Below are positions 1-6,826 of a DNA stretch of 36,595 nucleotides, piece after piece. Below the pieces are notes generated by a model. It was not told the DNA's origin. It did not search any database and saw nothing but the letters and a program-made list of their open reading frames with translations. The position numbers and the translations under genes were made by a program. This DNA comes from a virus. Every line of letters begins with the position of its first letter. Positions within the stretch are counted from its first letter, which is position 1. The DNA lies in the IMG/VR virus record IMGVR_UViG_3300042691_013033, positions 1 through 36,595 of that record. One strand, 5' to 3'.

Positions 1-589
1 CGTTCGTTGCTGATCCGACCAGAAACGTTACTGAACTGACGGCTTGAATTGGAAGCCCGTAGCGTCCGGAGGCTGTTCGATACGCCAGCGACGGGAAACC
101 ATCTCGCTTTGTGTGTGCAGTCTGAAAGTCACCAGCATAGGGTTTTCCGCTTGACGGCATGTTGCTGGTGTACAGGAAACTCGACGTGTTTCCGGCCCCC
201 ACTGTGCCGCTGTCATAGGTCACATAAATCGCAATCTCTTCGCCTCGCGATGGCGTGTATGCGTTATCCAAAGCCAGCCACTGAAACGTGGACGCACTCC
301 AACCAAGTGAAGACGGGGAAAACGTCTTGCTTGCCGGAGATCCACCGCCTTTGATCGTTCCGTCTGGATTGCCAGTCGTTCCGACGCCTTGAATACTGGC
401 CTTGTAGGTGGGAGACGTTCCAGTCGTTGACGTGTGCCGCAATCCGATATGAGTGATAGGATTGGTCGCTTCAGCCTGAAAAATAGCCCACACAGCGTTA
501 TCAGTGTCGTTCAGCGCCAACCCAGTGAGCGACGGCGCTGAAGTCACTTCTGGAGAAAATCGAATTCGCAGGTTTTTCGGATCAGCCAT
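1..589 (-). CDS. Putative phage structural protein, 3' end cut by window edge
   Basis: An open minus-strand frame starts at ATG 589 and runs off position 1 without a stop, giving about 196 residues. A good ribosome site (AAGGTG) precedes the start, which overlaps the upstream gene by 8 bases. The protein is rich in Ser, Thr, Gly and Asn with alternating hydrophobics and has no signal peptide, as in beta-rich phage tail or appendage proteins. I recognise no family. If the window ends are joined the frame continues 16 more residues past position 1 and stops at 36546-36548, just before the small terminase gene. A tail fibre, receptor-binding or decoration role is inferred only from composition and place. 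Confidence 0.7.
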   Translation of the reverse strand, partial: MADPKNLRIRFSPEVTSAPSLTGLALNDTDNAVWAIFQAEATNPITHIGLRHTSTTGTSPTYKASIQGVGTTGNPDGTIKGGGSPASKTFSPSSLGWSASTFQWLALDNAYTPSRGEEIAIYVTYDSGTVGAGNTSSFLYTSNMPSSGKPYAGDFQTAHTKRDGFPSLAYRTASGRYGLPIQAVSSVTFLVGSATN

Positions 590-860
590 TAGTCACCTTC
601 ACGATCACTCCGTCTGGTGCGTCAATATCGATCGTAATCGTCTTGCCCTTGCAGCTTTTCCATGTACTGTTTGGTTGCCGACGAGCCCAAGCAACAAGCA
701 ATCCGATTAATAACTCATCGCGTTCAGACTGCTCATCAAAAGCGTCTGTCATGCTTTTGATGTCGGGGAACGACAACTCGCGAGACCTACCCACAAAGAT
801 GGTTATTTCGCCGCTCTGTACGTTTCTGTCTGCGTCTCTGATTGTGAGCGATTTGGCCAT
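582..860 (-). CDS. Hypothetical protein, 92 aa
   Basis: Small soluble protein, start ATG 860 inside a TAATG junction with the upstream stop. The N-terminal half is charged. The C-terminal half has alternating beta-like segments with acidic residues (ITIDIDAPDG). No known family, signal peptide or membrane segment is visible. It sits between two unassigned genes next to the cut structural gene and is probably translated in a coupled way with both. Confidence 0.75.
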   Translation of the reverse strand: MAKSLTIRDADRNVQSGEITIFVGRSRELSFPDIKSMTDAFDEQSERDELLIGLLVAWARRQPNSTWKSCKGKTITIDIDAPDGVIVKVTNG

Positions 861-1369
861 TACACGTTGCTCTGCAGGTTAAATGCGATTGGTGTTGCTG
901 CTGCCATGTCGATCGAAATCATTGATCCTGTGATAGCGTTGGCGTCGTTCAGCGTCGGCTGTTTGCTCACAAGAATTGCCAGCAGCAGATCCTTTGCAAG
1001 CTCCGTGTTCTGATTGATGGAATCCGCGTTTTGCACCAGTGAGGTAAGGTCTGTCTCACGCTGCGTACCATCGGAGAACGACGCCAAGACATTGCTTCCG
1101 GTCGTCTGGACGTCCGTCAAAGTGATCGCAATACCTGCCATGTGTGTTCTCCGGAAAATCATCGCGTGATCTATCGTTGCCGGAACATCCAGCGACGGCT
1201 CAAATACTTCTGTTGTGCCGATGTCTCGGATTGCAATCACGACAGAATTACGTTCTTGAAACAGTTGTCGCCCAACCGTCCGGAAGGTGTCGCCCGGCTG
1301 CACAGATAGCGGTGGATCAACCGCCATTCGGTGCCATTCGCCGGAGCTATGTGTTGCAATCGGAATCAC
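860..1369 (-). CDS. Hypothetical protein, 169 aa, probably structural
   Basis: Starts at GTG 1369, preceded by AAAGGGGAAAC. An internal ATG at 1140, opening MAGIAITLTD, could begin a shorter product of 93 aa. The N-terminal part looks beta-rich (VQPGDTFRTVGRQLF). The C-terminal part is Ser/Thr/Asn-rich and resembles coiled or fibrous phage structural proteins. No family recognised. It lies downstream of the membrane-protein cassette and upstream of the cut structural gene. Confidence 0.7.
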   Translation of the reverse strand: MIPIATHSSGEWHRMAVDPPLSVQPGDTFRTVGRQLFQERNSVVIAIRDIGTTEVFEPSLDVPATIDHAMIFRRTHMAGIAITLTDVQTTGSNVLASFSDGTQRETDLTSLVQNADSINQNTELAKDLLLAILVSKQPTLNDANAITGSMISIDMAAATPIAFNLQSNV

Positions 1370-1388
1370 GTTTCCCCTTTATTTTTAG

Positions 1389-1419
1389 CAACAGCGGATC
1401 AACGATCCGCGTTCACTTT
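1389..1419 (+). repeat. Intercistronic hairpin repeat, copy k (inverted orientation)
   Basis: CAACAGCGG, a 9-nt spacer, then CCGCGTTCACTTT, read on the plus strand. It matches copies at 5644-5674 and 6795-6825, which read on the minus strand. GCGG pairs with CCGC. It overlaps the stop codon of the upstream gene and lies in the gap before GTG 1369. Confidence 0.7.
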
Positions 1420-1709
1420 ACGACTTTTTGTTCTGCCACTTTACTTCCGGGCGTTGAATCGATGTGCGTGCGGTTCATCCATCGGTCATAGAGTTCCATC
1501 GTGCGCTCACGCTCGTCGCGATGTGACTCCGTCAATGACTCGTAGCCCTTTTGAATTTGCTGGAGGTGCGACGGTATCCCGACAGTTACCGTGTAATAAC
1601 CACCCCAGCCTATCGCACACAAAATTGCGAGCAACAAAACGTTATTGAATGGCTGCCCGGCCGCCCAGGCGATCACTTGAGCCGTTAGGGGTTTTGATTC
1701 TTCCGTCAC
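1413..1709 (-). CDS. Small membrane protein with coiled coil (holin/spanin candidate)
   Basis: I prefer GTG 1709 as start. It gives a 4-base GTGA overlap with the upstream stop and has GGAG upstream, whereas the longest frame (ATG 1763) would overlap by 58 bases. The 98-aa product has a short polar N-terminus, one strong membrane segment around residues 22-45 (FNNVLLLAILCAIGWGGYY), then a charged helical tail likely to form a coiled coil. One membrane span plus a coiled-coil ectodomain suits an inner-membrane spanin or a single-span holin, but no family is recognised. It closes the candidate lysis cassette. Confidence 0.7.
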   Translation of the reverse strand: MTEESKPLTAQVIAWAAGQPFNNVLLLAILCAIGWGGYYTVTVGIPSHLQQIQKGYESLTESHRDERERTMELYDRWMNRTHIDSTPGSKVAEQKVVK

Positions 1710-2050
1710 AGTTCTGTCACTCCCGGTGTCATTGCTCGTGGATCTCCGTGAACGTAATCCCACAGCCAGCCAGCCACCTGAATCGCCAGCCGATACTGCG
1801 GAAACAAAAACGCCAATGCCATTGCAACAGCCCCGACGATTCGCCTGATTGCCTCTTCCCGTGATCGTGGCGGGCTGTTTGACTCCAGCACCTCAAGCCC
1901 CACGGCAACGGTTTCGCTCACCTGACGACGTTTCTGACGCTGTGCACGCGATTCCTTGAGCACTCCAGACGCAACGGGGGCGACTTGAAACTCTCGCCAC
2001 GCTTGAGCCTCTATCCAATATGCGTCACGTTGTGTAAATGCAGCTGTCAT
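1706..2050 (-). CDS. Hypothetical protein with C-terminal hydrophobic region
   Basis: 114 aa, ATG start overlapping the upstream stop by 4 bases. Residues 1-65 are charged and helical (Arg/Gln-rich around 36-45). Residues about 70-98 are strongly hydrophobic (VGAVAMALAFLFPQY then LAIQVAGWLW) and could form one or two membrane helices. Lying between a secreted thioredoxin-like protein and another membrane protein, a holin-like or membrane-accessory role is plausible but unproven. Confidence 0.7.
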   Translation of the reverse strand: MTAAFTQRDAYWIEAQAWREFQVAPVASGVLKESRAQRQKRRQVSETVAVGLEVLESNSPPRSREEAIRRIVGAVAMALAFLFPQYRLAIQVAGWLWDYVHGDPRAMTPGVTEL

Positions 2051-3051
2051 TTCAGCCTCACAGTCAGATCAGGAGCCCCATCAAGCTCGAGCGTCATCCA
2101 GCTCAGATCATCCGCATGAGCCACACCGCGGAGTGTCGTCGAAAGACTCACGCCGAACTTCTGAGCGGAAACAGTGGCTCCGGGTGTAATCTGAATACGG
2201 CCCGGAGCCACTGAGATAGTGCGATCCCCTCCCTTCCAACTGATTGCTAAGCCGGAGTTCGGAAACTCAACACTTTGCTTCGACAGCATCGCCGCAAGCG
2301 ATGTAACGACACTGTCTGGAGCATCCACAGAAATATCGAACAATGAGCCAAACGCAGGAGCAGGAAGCCCCTGAGACTGATGAAGATGAACCGCCAGTGC
2401 CGCGGCGAGAACGTCCGGAGTAAGCTGCGCGCCGGAGACGGCTGCGACAACTGGCGGTTCGGCCTCAAATGTAGGTACGCTTTCAGCGTGATCGTCGTCG
2501 TGCAGAGCATACAGTTGTTCTGCTGACCAAGATTCCAAGCCCCACGCTTGCCAGTGCTTTCCCTGATGTGGCCCGCCTGTTCTCAAATGCTTAAGGATTC
2601 GATCTTTCCCCGGGCGAGAACTTCCATCAAGTGGTACTTCCATCTTTTCTGCACTGCGATACTCCGCAGGATTTAGCAGCGTCAATTCCTTGTCTGTCGT
2701 GTATTCACGAGGGACTGAATCAATCACTTTGCCATGCAATCGCAGGGCATCCGCAATGCTGATGATGTTTTCATCTTTGCCGCCTGATGCTTTGAATCGA
2801 GATTTTGCGGCGGGACAGTTTCTACACCACGGTTCAGACACCAACCAGCGTTCTTTTACTGTCGATTTCGTTTCGACGATGCCGGATTTTACTGGTGGGC
2901 CTGCTTCGAATGTGATCGATGGAGCAGGCTTTATCTGCTCAACGGCGACCGATTCCCCGGATGACTTTTGGAAATCATCAGGTAGATCTGGCTGCGACAT
3001 TGACGCAAGAATTGAGGCATCAAGAACCAAGATCAAAGCAATGATATTCAT
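2047..3051 (-). CDS. Secreted thioredoxin-like protein
   Basis: Start chosen at ATG 3051, which overlaps the protease stop as ATGA and has GGGAG 9 bases upstream. This gives 334 aa. Residues 1-18 form a signal-peptide-like hydrophobic stretch. A thioredoxin-type WCRNCP motif lies at residues 75-80 (C76, C79), in the usual context of a strand before it and a helix after it. A segment around 155-190 (GPHQGKHWQAWGLESWS, LHDDDH) is unassigned, and the last 120 residues look beta-rich. The gene sits directly after the papain-like protease. Inference: a periplasmic disulfide reductase or disulfide-binding protein that helps take apart a disulfide-linked envelope. Family assignment rests on the CxxC context only. 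Confidence 0.65.
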   Translation of the reverse strand: MNIIALILVLDASILASMSQPDLPDDFQKSSGESVAVEQIKPAPSITFEAGPPVKSGIVETKSTVKERWLVSEPWCRNCPAAKSRFKASGGKDENIISIADALRLHGKVIDSVPREYTTDKELTLLNPAEYRSAEKMEVPLDGSSRPGKDRILKHLRTGGPHQGKHWQAWGLESWSAEQLYALHDDDHAESVPTFEAEPPVVAAVSGAQLTPDVLAAALAVHLHQSQGLPAPAFGSLFDISVDAPDSVVTSLAAMLSKQSVEFPNSGLAISWKGGDRTISVAPGRIQITPGATVSAQKFGVSLSTTLRGVAHADDLSWMTLELDGAPDLTVRLK

Positions 3052-4013
3052 CGCCACTGGCTCCCTTCTCGGCATTCGAAGTGCCAGCTTTCAGCGTCAC
3101 CAGAGCGAAACGCCTTGACCATGTCAGATTCGTAAACGCCGTATTCACCAGGGGACAGCAGATACTCTGATCCGTCTCCCAACTGCAGCCGGTTGTTTCC
3201 GCTCGGCGTGTTCTCGCCCCAACTCTGCCAATGCAAGAATCCAGTCTCGCCATTAGCCGCAACGAACACACCGGCCAGCGTTTCACAGTGTGCTGACGGC
3301 GATGGACGTACCATGCCGTTTTTGTCTCGTGCTCCTTCACCAGCCCACGATCGGCTGAAGGCCCCGGCGAACCCAGACGCAAGACAGTCGGCCACTTCTT
3401 CTGGAGTGTTAGCCAAATGAGCGTCGAACGTGTGACCTTTCGCGGCGTCAATCACATCCTGCGGTGGACCTTTGCGGTTTGTTCCCCACACTCGAGCCAA
3501 AGCGGTTTGGCCGATCGGATCGTCTTTGCTGAGGTCGACAGATTCATACTTCGCACGCTGCGGAATGCCTGTCAGGCTTGCGACTTTTGCAGCCCATCCG
3601 CCGTACATACCGCCAGAAGTTCCCAACTGGCTTCGACCAACGATCGTTCTGCCGTATCCATAAATGAACTCATACGACAACACAACCGGCTTGCCAACGA
3701 TTTGCTGTTCGTCAATCTGCCGGAGCATGGTCAACATGCAGCCGCGATATGTGCCACGAGAAACACACGTTCCGTGATCAGAGTCCGGCCGCGGTGGACG
3801 ATGCCCGAGCTGAAAGTCATTTTTTCGCCCCGGGAAATACTTCCGCATCAATGGCGGCAGCATGACTGCGACGACCCCCCGTGCCTTTGCCCGTGCCCAC
3901 GCTCCTTTGATGCCAGCGTTGTCGGCGCAAATCGGCTGCTTTCCGGCCGCAATCAAATCAACTGCGGTCGCATCGCGTATTGCTGGGTCGAGCAAGCAGC
4001 CGGAGAATTCCAT
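3048..4013 (-). CDS. Papain-like (C1 fold) cysteine protease, candidate lysis enzyme
   Basis: 321 aa from ATG 4013, with AGGGGG at good spacing; GTG 4016 is the alternative. Three blocks match the papain layout. DHGTCVSRGTYRGC puts the nucleophile at C83, followed by the usual helix. SYEFIYGYGR and GTSGGMYGGWAAK match the segment after it. SAHCETLAGV gives the general base H242, followed by HWQSWGEN (residues 261-268), which corresponds to the NSWG block with Gln at 263. There is no signal peptide, so release would need a holin or another partner. The neighbours are a lipoprotein, a Pro-rich membrane protein and a secreted thioredoxin-like protein, as in a lysis cassette. It could instead act in virion maturation or entry. 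Confidence 0.7.
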   Translation of the reverse strand: MEFSGCLLDPAIRDATAVDLIAAGKQPICADNAGIKGAWARAKARGVVAVMLPPLMRKYFPGRKNDFQLGHRPPRPDSDHGTCVSRGTYRGCMLTMLRQIDEQQIVGKPVVLSYEFIYGYGRTIVGRSQLGTSGGMYGGWAAKVASLTGIPQRAKYESVDLSKDDPIGQTALARVWGTNRKGPPQDVIDAAKGHTFDAHLANTPEEVADCLASGFAGAFSRSWAGEGARDKNGMVRPSPSAHCETLAGVFVAANGETGFLHWQSWGENTPSGNNRLQLGDGSEYLLSPGEYGVYESDMVKAFRSGDAESWHFECREGSQWR

Positions 4014-4387
4014 CACTTCCCCCTCAGTTTTGCTGCAATCAAGGCACGATTTGCGTCAGTGATTTCAACTCGTTTTGCTCGCCAATCGTTTACACGCGAG
4101 TCATCCGTGATTGACCCCGACGCTTTCAGCCCGTCCACAATCTTTACGAGGTGGTCTGTGTGTTGCTGCATCGTTCCACCAATCCAGCGATTTTCAACAC
4201 ACTTTGCGAGTGCGTCCCAGCATTGCTCAGCCGTTGGCTTTTGCGGCTCGACTGGCTGCACAACATCCGGTTCCGGCTTCACTGGCTCCGGAGTAACTGG
4301 CGAACTGCCCCGACTGGTAAACAACCACACGGCAACAATTACCAGCACGATCGGGAGGAGGCTTCCTGACTGTGGCTCACTTGCCAT
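4013..4387 (-). CDS. Membrane-anchored protein with Pro-rich linker (spanin-like)
   Basis: 124 aa. Residues 9-24 (SLLPIVLVIVAVWLFT) form one membrane helix near the N-terminus. It is followed by a TonB-like Pro/Glu/Val linker (residues 30-52, repeated PEPV-type units) and a helical polar domain with a few Cys residues. This is the layout of a protein anchored in the inner membrane that reaches across the periplasm. It overlaps the lipoprotein gene upstream by 11 bases and the protease downstream by 1. An i-spanin/o-spanin pair with the lipoprotein is a reasonable inference. Confidence 0.75.
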   Translation of the reverse strand: MASEPQSGSLLPIVLVIVAVWLFTSRGSSPVTPEPVKPEPDVVQPVEPQKPTAEQCWDALAKCVENRWIGGTMQQHTDHLVKIVDGLKASGSITDDSRVNDWRAKRVEITDANRALIAAKLRGK

Positions 4388-4763
4388 CGATTGGCCCCTC
4401 AGGCACAGTCGCAGCCTTCGTCAGCAGCTTCGCAATCTCATCACGCAGCGGAGATTGCGGCATCCTGTTGACGATCGCAACAAGGGCCTCGAGAACTTCA
4501 GCCTGCGTAAGCGTCGCAGGCGACCCGTCAGCAGACTTCACAAGCCCGATCAGCCGCAGGATTTTTTCGAGCCCTGGCACCTTGGCGAGTTGGCCCGTGA
4601 TCTGCTCCACGATTTTGCCTGGATTGACCAGCAGCGCCAAAGCGATAATCGCTGCCGTCTGCCAGTTGAGTTGGCTCAGGTCGATTTTGACGCCAGCAGC
4701 GTCTTCCGCAGTGCAGCCAGTTAAAAGCAGGACCGGCAGAACCCAAAGCAATCTTTTGAGCAC
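4377..4763 (-). CDS. Lipoprotein with second hydrophobic segment (o-spanin candidate)
   Basis: 128 aa starting at GTG 4763 with GGGGTGA upstream. Residues 1-17 are a clear lipoprotein signal: KR, a hydrophobic stretch, then the lipobox LTGC with lipidated C17. A second hydrophobic segment (residues 36-47, TAAIIALALLVN) follows, then an amphipathic helical domain. First gene of the cassette behind the promoter at 4849-4876. In many phages a short lipoprotein beside a membrane-anchored partner forms the spanin complex; here that is inferred from layout, not from sequence similarity. Confidence 0.75.
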   Translation of the reverse strand: MLKRLLWVLPVLLLTGCTAEDAAGVKIDLSQLNWQTAAIIALALLVNPGKIVEQITGQLAKVPGLEKILRLIGLVKSADGSPATLTQAEVLEALVAIVNRMPQSPLRDEIAKLLTKAATVPEGPIDGK

Positions 4764-4848
4764 AGCTCACCCCACGACGCGATAAGTCCGCCACATTTCT
4801 GAGGGCGGTCAGCAGTCGACAAAGTTTTAGAGCCAATTGGGTGCAATC

Positions 4849-4876
4849 ATGTTACCAGGGTTCTGGCCGCTGTCAA
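4849..4876 (-). promoter_or_regulatory. Sigma-70-type promoter of the lysis/late cassette
   Basis: Reading leftwards: a perfect -35 TTGACA (4876-4871), a 16-base spacer, then TAACAT (4854-4849) as -10. It stands in the only gap longer than 100 bases in this part of the window and points into the lipoprotein gene about 85 bases on. Confidence 0.6.
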
Positions 4877-4889
4877 TCCCTTCGCGTCT

Positions 4890-4903
4890 ATCGGAGTTCC
4901 GAT
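4890..4903. promoter_or_regulatory. Operator-like palindrome upstream of the 4.85-kb promoter
   Basis: ATCGGA-GT-TCCGAT, a perfect 6-2-6 inverted repeat, centred about 55 bases upstream of the expected transcription start. That is the distance at which Ogr/Delta-type zinc-finger activators bind P2-like late promoters. The phage carries an Ogr-like zinc ribbon at 33871-34080. The link is inference. Confidence 0.4.
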
Positions 4904-4917
4904 CCTTTGCTACTCAA

Positions 4918-5190
4918 TCAGTTCTGCTTGTTGCCTGTCGCCGCCAAAACATCTGCCAACATCGATTGCTCAACCCTTTCCATCCAATCGCTTTTTTTGT
5001 GGCATCGATCGCAAAGCGAGTAAACACATAGTCTCGTTTTGCCTTTAGGCTGTCCGATCTTTGCCGCGAACTCAGGATTGTCCGGAATGAACACCCCAGC
5101 CGCGTCGGCTTTCTTTCCGCACAGTATGCACGGTTTGTTTTGAGCCTCTTGAATTTTCATGGCTATTAAAGACTTCTGGAAGTCATTCAT
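4918..5190 (-). CDS. Small zinc-finger protein
   Basis: 90 aa from ATG 5190 with GGGGGAA upstream. Two cysteine knuckles, PCILCGKKA (C21, C24) and CDRCHKK (about residues 60-64), form a probable four-Cys zinc site with a basic surrounding. Such small zinc proteins in phages often bind nucleic acid or host factors; the function here is unknown. It is the last gene before the promoter at 4.85 kb and so the 3' end of the small-gene array. Confidence 0.75.
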   Translation of the reverse strand: MNDFQKSLIAMKIQEAQNKPCILCGKKADAAGVFIPDNPEFAAKIGQPKGKTRLCVYSLCDRCHKKSDWMERVEQSMLADVLAATGNKQN

Positions 5191-5229
5191 ATCAATTCCC
5201 CCGCGACGATCGGACGTGCTGTTCGCTGC

Positions 5230-5409
5230 TCATCTCATTACTGGACAGTCCGCGCGATGCTTTCCCCAGATTGTGTGCATTCTTCCTGTATCGGTTTCGC
5301 TGGTTTCAACTTGGCCGCAGGTCATGTTAGCAATGATGCGGAGTTGCTCCTCAGAGACTTGCCCCGCCTTCATTTGGACCCTGATTTGTGGGCATGTGCA
5401 TTCGGCCAT
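5230..5409 (-). CDS. Small Cys-containing protein, 59 aa
   Basis: Start ATG 5409 follows a near-perfect ribosome site AGGAGG, 10 bases upstream; the stop is TGA 5230-5232. The N-terminus MAECTCPQ and two later Cys residues (C31, C55) give a CxC-C-C set that could bind a metal. No family recognised. It belongs to the array of small same-strand genes. Confidence 0.7.
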   Translation of the reverse strand: MAECTCPQIRVQMKAGQVSEEQLRIIANMTCGQVETSETDTGRMHTIWGKHRADCPVMR

Positions 5410-5430
5410 CTTTTTAATTCCTCCTGTTAT

Positions 5431-5449
5431 CGGTTTCCGGATCCGCTGC
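5431..5449 (-). repeat. Intercistronic hairpin repeat, copy i
   Basis: On the minus strand GCAGCGG, 9 nt, CCG, directly after the TAA of the upstream gene. A weaker member of the family, with a shortened right arm. Confidence 0.5.
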
Positions 5450-5632
5450 TTATTGCAGTGGTTTTAAGCGTTCGTGAATTGCAATCATTCGCTTGTACCG
5501 GCCGAACTTCCGCCTGACTTTCCACGCAAAATAACGAGATGCAACATCCTGCAAAAATGCATTTGACACCCAGCTTGCCCACCAAGACGAACGGATTTCA
5601 TACAACAATGCTTGCGTTTGGTTAATGTCCAC
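5450..5632 (-). CDS. Hypothetical protein, 60 aa
   Basis: Starts at GTG 5632 with GAGGGG 5 bases upstream. Basic and aromatic (SSWWASWVSNAF, then KVRRKFGRYKRM). No family recognised. The competing frame 5485-5724 overlaps it but has no comparable ribosome site and crosses the upstream stop. Confidence 0.7.
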   Translation of the reverse strand: MDINQTQALLYEIRSSWWASWVSNAFLQDVASRYFAWKVRRKFGRYKRMIAIHERLKPLQ

Positions 5633-5643
5633 AGTCGCCCCTC

Positions 5644-5674
5644 AAAGTAAACGCGGTATGGTAGTCCGCTGTTG
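5644..5674 (-). repeat. Intercistronic hairpin repeat, copy a
   Basis: On the minus strand CAACAGCGG, 9 nt, CCGCGTTTACTTT. It begins 2 bases after the TGA of the DUF3307 gene and ends just before the ribosome site of the next gene. GCGG pairs with CCGC. Confidence 0.75.
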
Positions 5675-5675
5675 G

Positions 5676-6014
5676 TCAGTACCCAACAATCTTCCACAGA
5701 ATCCACAGTGTTACGACATGCCAAACGTTATCGACCACGATTGAAGACCACGGGGCACAGATGCCAGTGCGAAACGATTTCTGTCCGACCGCGTCCATGT
5801 ACCACGCGACAATCTGAGTTCTGTCCTGCAGGAAATGCGATGCAAACAACGGCAACGCCGTCCACAGAGGCCACTGAGCGAACAGCATGACAAATGTCGT
5901 CCAGACTGCACAATGCACGGCACAGTGTAAGCTGGATCGCTTTTTATTGAGCGCCATCCAGTCGTTCTGTGCCAGGTAATCTCCAGCCAAATGGCCGACC
6001 AAAGCTGATATCAC
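5676..6014 (-). CDS. DUF3307-like membrane protein
   Basis: 112 aa from GTG 6014 with AAGGA upstream; the longer frame to 6104 would run through the hairpin repeat. The N-terminus VGHLAGDYLAQNDWMALNK matches the DUF3307 signature of an H-x3-D, then Q-x-D-W and K. Three to four hydrophobic helices follow (AVHCAVWTTFVMLFA, LFASHF, VVDNVWHVVTLWILW). DUF3307 proteins occur in phages and bacteria as small integral membrane proteins of unknown function. Here it is one unit of the small-gene array. Confidence 0.7.
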   Translation of the reverse strand: MISALVGHLAGDYLAQNDWMALNKKRSSLHCAVHCAVWTTFVMLFAQWPLWTALPLFASHFLQDRTQIVAWYMDAVGQKSFRTGICAPWSSIVVDNVWHVVTLWILWKIVGY

Positions 6015-6039
6015 TTTCAATTCCTTTCTGTCTGCCCAC

Positions 6040-6068
6040 AGGGACAGAGGACAGTTATTCCTCTGTTG
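6040..6068 (-). repeat. Intercistronic hairpin repeat, copy g
   Basis: On the minus strand CAACAGAGG, 9 nt, CCTCTGTCCCT. Here both arms have changed: GAGG pairs with CCTC where other copies have GCGG/CCGC. The stem reaches 7 bp (ACAGAGG/CCTCTGT). It starts 2 bases after the TGA of the upstream gene. Confidence 0.75.
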
Positions 6069-6069
6069 G

Positions 6070-6465
6070 TCACAATCCGCCAGGGACGCGGCCCCAGCGG
6101 TCATTCAAAGCATATTCCTTGTACCTGCGAAGACAGTCAGCCTGTTCTTCCTTCAGTGATTCCGCGAACCTGTCAGCGTCGAATTCCTCCCGCTGAACCG
6201 GACTGTCGGTAATCGCTTCGATCAGTCTCGTCAACTGATCCTCAGTCTTGACGTATCGCAAGAAGCAGAACCGACACTTTGAGTGTGCCATATCGCTGCG
6301 AAGCCATATACACCAATCAGGACGGGTGAAGTTGTTCGGGCAGATCTCCAGCCCAGCCTCCTGATTCTGGTGGACTGGAAGAATCATGTGCGGCGTGTTA
6401 TCCACGCCATGCGATGTGAAGCGAAAACCGATGCTTCGCAGAAATTCCCAAGTGATCTGTTTCAT
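6070..6465 (-). CDS. Hypothetical protein, 131 aa
   Basis: ATG 6465 follows AACATTGGGGAAACA, a ribosome site shared almost word for word with other genes of this array. The central part has a CRFC knuckle and a PxxWCIWLR stretch; the C-terminal third is helical and acidic (about 90-120). No family recognised. Confidence 0.75.
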   Translation of the reverse strand: MKQITWEFLRSIGFRFTSHGVDNTPHMILPVHQNQEAGLEICPNNFTRPDWCIWLRSDMAHSKCRFCFLRYVKTEDQLTRLIEAITDSPVQREEFDADRFAESLKEEQADCLRRYKEYALNDRWGRVPGGL

Positions 6466-6483
6466 TGTTTCCCCAATGTTCCT

Positions 6484-6510
6484 GCGCCTAGAGGTAGCGT
6501 CACTCCGTTG
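6484..6510 (-). repeat. Intercistronic hairpin repeat, copy h
   Basis: On the minus strand CAACGGAG, about 8 nt, CCTCTAGGCGC, followed by AACATTGGGG and the next ATG. Its right flank CTAGGCGC is shared with the copy at 7746-7774. Confidence 0.55.
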
Positions 6511-6777
6511 TTATTCGCCCGCCTGCATAACGATCCATCGCCGCGTGTTGTTGTCAAACGAAACCCTCAACGGATCTTCGCTGCCGTTATCAAATAGACT
6601 GACTGTCAATTTCCCATCGACTACGCCAACCGAAATAAGTCCACCGTCTCGACCACTCAGAAACGCTTTCTCGGTTACCCCGAGATATTCACTTTGCAAT
6701 CGCAATGCAGATTCATCGCCATCCAATTGCAAATAGTGAAAAACTTCGCCCTCAATATCCCAAACGCTGATGTTCAT
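6511..6777 (-). CDS. Hypothetical protein, 88 aa
   Basis: Start chosen at ATG 6777 (TTGGAG 10 bases upstream). The frame extends upstream to 6984, but that part overlaps the next gene and the hairpin repeat. The product is beta-rich (MNISVWDIEGEVFHYLQL, then LISVGVVDGKLTVSLFD, then TRRWIVMQ). No family recognised. Confidence 0.7.
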   Translation of the reverse strand: MNISVWDIEGEVFHYLQLDGDESALRLQSEYLGVTEKAFLSGRDGGLISVGVVDGKLTVSLFDNGSEDPLRVSFDNNTRRWIVMQAGE

Positions 6778-6794
6778 CAATTTACTACTCCAAA

Positions 6795-6825
6795 AAAGTA
6801 AACGCGGAGTACCAGACCGCTGTTG
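6795..6825 (-). repeat. Intercistronic hairpin repeat, copy b
   Basis: On the minus strand CAACAGCGG, 9 nt, CCGCGTTTACTTT, identical in its arms to the copy at 5644-5674 but with a different loop. It begins 1 base after the upstream TGA. Confidence 0.75.
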
Positions 6826-6826
6826 A

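Noticed and set aside
3417-4724. 435-codon plus-strand open frame
   Set aside because: It lies antisense to the protease and two membrane-protein genes, which have ribosome sites, overlaps and recognisable motifs. Its translation is Ser/Arg/His-rich with no domain. A shadow frame.
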